A stretch of DNA of 64,000 nucleotides, taken from NCBI GenBank assembly GCA_965230485.1, contig CBDDLA010000001.1, positions 1,922,001-1,986,000 of the forward strand, written 5' to 3'. Source of the DNA: Putridiphycobacter sp965230485 (GTDB taxonomy: Bacteria; Bacteroidota; Bacteroidia; Flavobacteriales_D; Crocinitomicaceae). The first letter of the stretch is position 1, and every line of letters starts with the position of its first letter. The notes beneath the pieces are model-generated. The model saw only the letters and a program-made list of their open reading frames with translations, did no database searches and was not told the DNA's origin. Made by a program: the position numbers and the translations under genes. Shown in pieces: positions 58,979-64,000 of the stretch.

Positions 58979-61786
58979 ATGAATAATTTTTTAGGTGACG
59001 TAGCTAATCGGATTTATCAAAATCATCAAACAGATATTGATAAAGTAGCTATCATCATTCCTAATAAAAGAGCGGCGGTTTATCTTCAAAAGCACCTTAG
59101 CGAAGTATTTAGAAAGGCCTTTTTTCCTCCTACTATTACCACCATTAATGAATGGGTAGATGCCCATACACCTCAACGGATTCTCAATCAAATGGAACTT
59201 ATTTTTCTCTTTTACAAGGTATATGTAAATTACGATAGAGAAAAAGCAGAACCGTTTGATGAATTTTTGAAATGGGCTAAAATTATATTGGCGGATTTTG
59301 ATGAAATAGACAGATACCTGATTGATCCAAAAACGATTTTTAAAGACCTAAAAGATATCAAAGATATTGATAACTGGAGTTTTGGTGATGATGAACCTCT
59401 TACTGAAGGGCAACAACAGTTTTTAAACCTTTGGGATAAGCTACCTAATTATTACAGATTATTAAATGAATTTTTAATGACTCAGAAAATGACCTATCAA
59501 GGTAAAGCTTATCAGGAATTTTCGAAAATATGTCAATCAAAAGCACCTGGAGATTATAGGCATTATTACTTTGTTGGATTTAACGCTTTATCAAAAGCTG
59601 AAGAAATAATGATCAAAGGTCTGCAGCAGCAAAAGCTAGCTACCCTATTTTGGGATATTGACAAGCATTATGTAGACAACGTTGACCATGAAGCTGGTCA
59701 CTTTTATAGAAAAATTCGACAAATATGGGATATTAGAGATGCTATACCAAACCACATAAATGGGACAAAAAAAAGTATTCAGATTGTAGAAACAGCCCAA
59801 CAAGTTGCGCAAGCCAAATTTGCTGGTGATATTTTACAACACTTTACAGAAGAAGATTTAAACAAAACTGCTATTGTTCTGGCTGATGAATCTTTATTGA
59901 TTCCTCTTAGTCGGTCTTTACCTTCTAAACTAAAACAAGTGAATATTACCATGGGGTATCCCATTAAGTATTCACACTTAAAAAGTTTAATTGATATTGT
60001 TTTTGAAATTCAGCTAAATCAGGTGAAATTTGGCAGTGATAAGCTGTATTATAAATCAATCATCCATTTACTTGATCATCCATTTATTAAGCAATTGATT
60101 AAGAATAAAACGTTATTACAGCATTTTGAAACTGAAATAATTTTAAAAAACCACATTTATGTTTCATTGCCTTTTTTGATTCAAACTTTTGATAAGCTAA
60201 AAGATATTGAGTCAGTTCTTACACCATGGAAAAACAGTACGCGTGCAGGGTTAAATGCCATTAAACAGCTAATTCAAGCCTTATACAATACCTTTAAAAA
60301 TGAAAAACAGGCACATCCAGTAGAACTGGAAATTATGTATCATTTCTCTAAAGGGATCCAAAAGTTCGATCAAATATACCATCAGTTCAAATATGAACTA
60401 AATACCAAATCATTTAAAACTCTGCTATATCAGTTTTGGCAAAACGAGTCCTTATCCTTTCTTGGAAATCCAACAGAAGGACTTCAAGTAATGGGTATTT
60501 TGGAAACCCGGACGCTTGACTTTGAGACTCTAATTATATTGGGGATGAATGAAGGGAACTTACCAAAAAACAACTTTAGCAATTCACTTTTAATGCGTGA
60601 ATTAAAACTATTTCATCACTTACCTGTTGAAGAAGATCGTGATGCTATTTTCGCGCATCATTTTTATCGTCTACTGCATCAGTCCAAACAAATTTATTTA
60701 ACATACAATTCTCACTCTGATGGTTTAACCAGTGGCGAAAAAAGTCGATTTATTACTCAATTAGAAAACGAATTAGACTTAACCAAGGGCTCTGAAATAA
60801 AAAGTTACTCCTATTTAGCTGATGATTCTGATGCCAAAACACAAGAAACCATATACAAAACCAATAGAGCAGTTGAGCAAAAGCTAGATGATTTGCTCGA
60901 ACGCGGACTATCTCCTTCTGCTTTGAATACATTTTTGCGCTGTCCATTAGACTTCTTTTACACTTATGTTTTAAACCTTCGAGAGGAATCAGAAGTTGAA
61001 GAAGCCATTGAAGCGAGCACTTTTGGCACCATGATTCATTCGGTATTGGAGCGCATTTTTAAAAAGCATTTTTTTGATAAGAAAGCTAAGTTGAACATTG
61101 CCGTGTTAGAGAGTGAGAAAAAAAACCTGAAAGCCTATTTGGAGGAAGAATACCTTAAAGTATTTTCAAAATCAGACTTAAAGTTTGGGCAAAACAAATT
61201 ATCATTTGAAGTCAGCCTAACCTTTTTAAACCAAACCATTGATGAACAAATTAAGGAGCTAAAAAAAATAGATAATCCACTCTTTATTTTAGGACTGGAA
61301 GAAAATTTGGAGGCCAATTTTAAATGGGAAATAAATGGCCAGATTAAAACGATTAAAATTAAAGGACAAGCAGATAGAATAGATCAATTTGGATCAAGCT
61401 ATCGTATTATAGATTATAAGAGTGGAACATGTGATATAAAGAAAGTAGGCTTGCCGGGCAAAGTTCTAAAGGATCCACAAGGGTTTGAATCCGTTTTTAA
61501 AAATAAAGACAAAGCATATGGTATCCAATTATTAATGTATGCGACTATGTTCAGACAGCAATTCCCGAAAAAGACACCTTTTACCGCAGGAATTATTTCT
61601 ATGATCAATATTAATCAATGGCTGCAAAATGTATCATTTACTGGTAATGATGAACAAATCATTACTGATGAGATTTTGGATATTTTTAAAACACAATTGA
61701 AAGACACAATCACTCAAATGTACAATCCCGACTTTGAGTTTAAACACAACCCTAAATCACTTTACTGCGAATATTGTGGGAAATAG
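58979..61786 (+). CDS. AddB-like PD-(D/E)XK nuclease family protein
   Basis: The protein has 935 residues. The N-terminal helicase-like domain (DKVAIIIPNKRAAVYLQKHL; FPPTITTINEWVD) is followed by a C-terminal RecB-type nuclease with SALNTFLRCPLDFFYTYVLN, QADRIDQFGSSYRIIDYKSG (catalytic Asp and Lys) and YGIQLLMYATMF. The end reads LYCEYCGK, so the AddB-type iron-sulfur cysteines are Cys-CxxC, but the usual last cysteine is absent. In AddAB-type complexes it processes DNA ends for RecA. No addA lies within the window. Confidence 0.88.
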   Translation: MNNFLGDVANRIYQNHQTDIDKVAIIIPNKRAAVYLQKHLSEVFRKAFFPPTITTINEWVDAHTPQRILNQMELIFLFYKVYVNYDREKAEPFDEFLKWAKIILADFDEIDRYLIDPKTIFKDLKDIKDIDNWSFGDDEPLTEGQQQFLNLWDKLPNYYRLLNEFLMTQKMTYQGKAYQEFSKICQSKAPGDYRHYYFVGFNALSKAEEIMIKGLQQQKLATLFWDIDKHYVDNVDHEAGHFYRKIRQIWDIRDAIPNHINGTKKSIQIVETAQQVAQAKFAGDILQHFTEEDLNKTAIVLADESLLIPLSRSLPSKLKQVNITMGYPIKYSHLKSLIDIVFEIQLNQVKFGSDKLYYKSIIHLLDHPFIKQLIKNKTLLQHFETEIILKNHIYVSLPFLIQTFDKLKDIESVLTPWKNSTRAGLNAIKQLIQALYNTFKNEKQAHPVELEIMYHFSKGIQKFDQIYHQFKYELNTKSFKTLLYQFWQNESLSFLGNPTEGLQVMGILETRTLDFETLIILGMNEGNLPKNNFSNSLLMRELKLFHHLPVEEDRDAIFAHHFYRLLHQSKQIYLTYNSHSDGLTSGEKSRFITQLENELDLTKGSEIKSYSYLADDSDAKTQETIYKTNRAVEQKLDDLLERGLSPSALNTFLRCPLDFFYTYVLNLREESEVEEAIEASTFGTMIHSVLERIFKKHFFDKKAKLNIAVLESEKKNLKAYLEEEYLKVFSKSDLKFGQNKLSFEVSLTFLNQTIDEQIKELKKIDNPLFILGLEENLEANFKWEINGQIKTIKIKGQADRIDQFGSSYRIIDYKSGTCDIKKVGLPGKVLKDPQGFESVFKNKDKAYGIQLLMYATMFRQQFPKKTPFTAGIISMININQWLQNVSFTGNDEQIITDEILDIFKTQLKDTITQMYNPDFEFKHNPKSLYCEYCGK

Positions 61787-61909
61787 TTTTTCATCAATAT
61801 ATCCTGAAACGAAACAACATTAACGCTTTAACTCGAAAGTGTTTTTTAAATTGACTCATTACTTTTTTAGCAAACACTGTCCAAATTAAATTATTTTACA
61901 TGTTTTTAT

Positions 61910-61948
61910 TTACCATGGTAAGTAATTAAATATTTTGTATTACCTTTG
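61910..61948 (+). promoter_or_regulatory. Promoter and palindrome of flavin reductase/MarR/pirin operon
   Basis: The perfect 12-bp palindrome TTACCATGGTAA (61910-61921) lies 19 bp upstream of a -7 box TACCTTTG (61941-61948), itself 20 nt before the first ATG. The palindrome takes the place of the -33 element and suits an autoregulating MarR protein. Confidence 0.6.
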
Positions 61949-61968
61949 TTCCGACTAAACAAAAAAAT

Positions 61969-62508
61969 ATGAAAAAAATAATCGTAATTGGCGCAAGTAC
62001 TAGTTCAAAATCAATTAACAGAGCTTTTGCTCACTATGCTGCAAATCAATTAAAAAATATTGAATTGACTAAAATTGATGTGACTACACTCAATACGCTT
62101 CCTATTTTTTCGGAAGATTTAGAAAATGAAGAACCAACCCCTGAGGCAGTCATAGCATTAAATAAACTATTCAAGGAATCAGATGGTTTTATAATTTCTC
62201 ATGCTGAACACAATGGTTCTTTTGCTGCTGGGTATAAAAACATGATTGACTGGATATCTCGTCAAGGTGGTAAAATTTTTAACAATAAGCCTACTATGAT
62301 CATGAGCACTTCTAATGGGGCAAGGGGTGGTTCATCAGTATTAAATCATGCGGAAACCATATATCCTCACCGTGGTGCAATCATTTCAGGTGTTTTTTCT
62401 CTGCCAAATTTTAGTGAAAATTTTAAAGATGATAAACTTGTTAATCAAGATCTTAAAAATGAGCTATTAAAGCAATTAGCCATTTTCGAAAACGCAATAA
62501 TTGAGTAA
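61969..62508 (+). CDS. NAD(P)H-dependent FMN reductase-like protein
   Basis: The protein has 179 residues with a flavodoxin-like fold: KKIIVIGASTSSKSINRAFA (nucleotide-binding loop), FIISHAEHNGSFAAGYKNMI, DWISRQGGKIFNNKPTMIMS and STSNGARGG. Members use NAD(P)H and FMN to reduce quinones, azo or nitro compounds. First gene of an operon with MarR (5-nt gap) and pirin (10-nt gap), which suggests induction by electrophiles or quinones. Confidence 0.9.
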   Translation: MKKIIVIGASTSSKSINRAFAHYAANQLKNIELTKIDVTTLNTLPIFSEDLENEEPTPEAVIALNKLFKESDGFIISHAEHNGSFAAGYKNMIDWISRQGGKIFNNKPTMIMSTSNGARGGSSVLNHAETIYPHRGAIISGVFSLPNFSENFKDDKLVNQDLKNELLKQLAIFENAIIE

Positions 62509-62513
62509 ACAGC

Positions 62514-62954
62514 ATGGGTGATTTTGCGAAAGAAATACAATCTACTTTTAAAAATGAATGGATAAAAGCGTCTTTGAATATTAGATATACAACAAACTAT
62601 TTGAATCAAATCAGTGAAAAGTTTTTTTCACAATATGGCATTTCAAGTCAGCAATATAATGTCCTCCGCATTTTAAGAGGGGCTAAAAAGCCGCTTAAAG
62701 TATCGGAAATTAGAAGTAGAATGATTGAAAAAACACCGAATACAACACGTTTAATGGATAAATTGTGTGAAAAAGAACTAATCGAGAGGACACGCTCTGA
62801 AAGCGATCGAAGATCTGTATACAGTCAAATTACAAAAAAAGGGCTACATTTATTAAGTAAAATAGATCAATTAGAACTTAAAACACCTTTAGACCATTTG
62901 ACCAAAAAAGAAGTTGAAACACTCAACAAATTATTAGATAAAATAAGACCCTAA
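62514..62954 (+). CDS. MarR-family transcriptional regulator
   Basis: The protein has 146 residues. The winged helix-turn-helix: SSQQYNVLRILRGAKKPLKV, SEIRSRMIEKTPNTTRLMDK, with the wing TRSESDRRSVYSQITKKG (Asp-Arg-Arg). It lies between flavin reductase and pirin genes and is the likely reader of the TTACCATGGTAA site upstream of the operon. Confidence 0.93.
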   Translation: MGDFAKEIQSTFKNEWIKASLNIRYTTNYLNQISEKFFSQYGISSQQYNVLRILRGAKKPLKVSEIRSRMIEKTPNTTRLMDKLCEKELIERTRSESDRRSVYSQITKKGLHLLSKIDQLELKTPLDHLTKKEVETLNKLLDKIRP

Positions 62955-62964
62955 AGAAGAAATT

Positions 62965-63831
62965 ATGAAAAGTAGAAGCATTAAAAACATCATTACCAGC
63001 GATTTTGTGAATATGGGACCAATTAGGTTACGTCAACCTATCCCCAGTCTAAAAATACCAGATCTTGATCCATTTGTTTTATTACACCACTATGGTCCAT
63101 ACCATATTTCTAAAGAATCAAATCCTTTTGATCTTGGTCCGCATCCACACCGAGGGTTTGAACCGATTACTTTTTTGTTTCAGGGAGAGCAACTTCACCG
63201 CGATTCACTTGGAAATGAAGAAATCGTATCAGCAGGCGGTGTTCAATGGACAACTGCTGGCCAAGGAATTGTGCATGCTGAAGGACCAACAAAAGAATTT
63301 ATTGAAAAAGGTGGTCATTTAGAAGGGATTCAACTTTGGTTAAACCTACCTGCTCGTAAAAAAATGATGGATGCTAATTATCAGCATGTAAGAACAGCAG
63401 AAATGCCAACTATTACAAGCAAGGACAAGCGCATTGAAATTAAAGTGGTGAGCGGAAATTTAGATGGAAAAACTGGACAAATAACAACCCAAACGCCTGT
63501 GAGCAGCTTCATAATAAATGCGCAACCCGGAGGTGAACATTTTATTGAATTACCCAAAAATCATCAAGCCTTAGTTTATTTGGTATCAGGTAAAGTAGAA
63601 GTAGAGGGTGAAATATTGGCTTTAAACGAAAATCAATGCATTGAATTGAATAAAGATGGAGATGGCTTTTCAATTAAATCATTAAACAACTCAAAATTGC
63701 TTATTCTTTCAGGCGAACCATTAAATGAACCTGTTTCTACTTATGGTCCATTTGTTATGAATAAACAATCAGAAATCATTGATGCCATGAACGATTATCA
63801 AGCTGGAAAAATGGGATATTTAGCACCTTGA
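62965..63831 (+). CDS. Pirin family protein
   Basis: The protein has 288 residues. The pirin cupin motifs are complete: GPHPHRGFEPITFLFQG (two His), then GGVQWTTAGQGIVHAEGP (third His and Glu), giving the 3-His/1-Glu iron site, and the Pirin_C domain (FIELPKNHQALVYLVSGKVE). Pirins can act as quercetin 2,3-dioxygenases or redox sensors. Its partnership with MarR and a flavin reductase suggests aromatic or quinone stress response. Confidence 0.94.
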   Translation: MKSRSIKNIITSDFVNMGPIRLRQPIPSLKIPDLDPFVLLHHYGPYHISKESNPFDLGPHPHRGFEPITFLFQGEQLHRDSLGNEEIVSAGGVQWTTAGQGIVHAEGPTKEFIEKGGHLEGIQLWLNLPARKKMMDANYQHVRTAEMPTITSKDKRIEIKVVSGNLDGKTGQITTQTPVSSFIINAQPGGEHFIELPKNHQALVYLVSGKVEVEGEILALNENQCIELNKDGDGFSIKSLNNSKLLILSGEPLNEPVSTYGPFVMNKQSEIIDAMNDYQAGKMGYLAP

Positions 63832-63836
63832 TAACC

Positions 63837-63866
63837 TTGGAGAAAATTAGAATATAGTTACCTTTG
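63837..63866 (+). promoter_or_regulatory. Bacteroidota-type promoter before the acyltransferase-like gene
   Basis: TTG (63837-63839), 19 nt, TACCTTTG (63859-63866): exact spacing and -7 box, 23 nt before the ATG at 63890. Confidence 0.68.
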
Positions 63867-63889
63867 GCATCAAATTCCTATAGCTTTGA

Positions 63890-64000
63890 ATGAAATTGAT
63901 TAGCCATATATTGACTCCTATTTTTGCGGTTGTTTTTTTTCTTATACTTATTATTTTTCACCCTGTTCAATGGTTTGCAATTAAACTATTCGGCTATACG
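63890..64000 (+). CDS. Start of a probable lysophospholipid (1-acyl-glycerol-3-phosphate) acyltransferase, cut by window
   Basis: Only the first 37 codons are present: MKLISHILTPIFAVVFFLIL, then IIFHPVQWFAIKLFGYT. A membrane helix followed by FHPVQW-x6-LFGY is the recurrent N-terminus of Bacteroidota PlsC-type acyltransferases. The catalytic HX4D motif is beyond the window, so the call rests on the N-terminal pattern and the clear promoter. Confidence 0.6.
   Translation, partial: MKLISHILTPIFAVVFFLILIIFHPVQWFAIKLFGYT

Noticed and set aside
1..64000. CRISPR arrays, insertion sequences, prophage, tRNA and rRNA genes
   Set aside because: No regularly spaced direct repeats, transposase or integrase motifs, or cloverleaf-like sequences were seen on either strand by reading; a tRNA or rRNA scan was not possible here.

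Overview
The window is AT-rich and carries the marks of a marine- or soil-type Bacteroidota (Flavobacteriia/Cryomorphaceae-like). These are several type IX secretion (T9SS) cargo proteins with C-terminal type A sorting domains, TonB-dependent receptors with an N-terminal carboxypeptidase-like domain, an HU-SPOR (CCDC81-HU) protein, LytS/LytTR and NarL two-component systems, families such as DUF2911, DUF4249, DUF4199 and DUF2461, almost no Shine-Dalgarno sequences, and promoters of the Bacteroidota -33 TTTG / -7 TAnnTTTG type. No rRNA, tRNA, insertion sequence, integrase or CRISPR array was seen. The window looks like ordinary chromosome with some local rearrangement scars.

Layout. 1-3.5 kb: a radical SAM/twitch protein (cut by the window edge), divergent from an HU-SPOR envelope protein, then a secreted C1 peptidase closed by a strong terminator. 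3.5-7.9 kb: a TPR histidine kinase and NarL-type regulator, divergent from two translationally coupled beta-barrel-like proteins. 7.9-13.1 kb: an operon with its own promoter, encoding a secreted PIG-L deacetylase, a 36-residue membrane peptide, an SSS-family symporter and a DUF2911 protein. 13.1-19.35 kb: a MarR-regulator/RND efflux operon (regulator, adaptor, pump, TolC) with a perfect 20-bp palindrome at its promoter. 19.35-24.5 kb: a TonB receptor plus DUF4249 lipoprotein, divergent from a LytS/LytTR pair.

24.6-32.5 kb is the most coherent accessory locus, a haem/iron acquisition region. Leftward it encodes a DUF6607-like protein, a T9SS-secreted HmuY-like protein, a small DUF6686-like protein with an apparent 1-nt frameshift, a HmuR-like TonB receptor and a HmuY-like lipoprotein. 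Rightward it encodes an exported protein with a flavinylation motif and a LuxR-type regulator. The shared intergenic region holds a Fur-box-like 17-bp palindrome and two further inverted repeats. A 200-nt gap inside the leftward operon can fold into three consecutive hairpins, one with a 16-bp stem whose G-U pairs exist only on the transcribed strand.

32.5-40.3 kb: DUF2461, a PA0069-type radical SAM protein, VOC, DUF4199, a membrane-anchored LuxR regulator, aspS and two T9SS cargo proteins. 40.3-42.5 kb: a sigma-70 factor overlapping a protein that has a cytoplasmic N-terminus, one inner-membrane helix, a long disordered linker and a C-terminal outer-membrane barrel; this is the architecture of the dual-membrane-spanning anti-sigma factors. 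42.6-48.7 kb: a PqqB-like lipoprotein, a Rof-like antiterminator, a small lipoprotein, a 103-bp copy of the 3' end of ssb, a repeat-containing T9SS protein, a barrel-like protein, an orphan T9SS sorting domain and intact ssb. 48.9-58.8 kb: GNAT, a TonB receptor with an 18-bp operator-like palindrome, a cation:proton antiporter co-transcribed behind a very large multi-spanning histidine kinase, recA and bcp. 58.9-64 kb: an AddB-like PD-(D/E)XK protein, a flavin reductase/MarR/pirin operon, and the start of a probable acyltransferase cut by the window edge.
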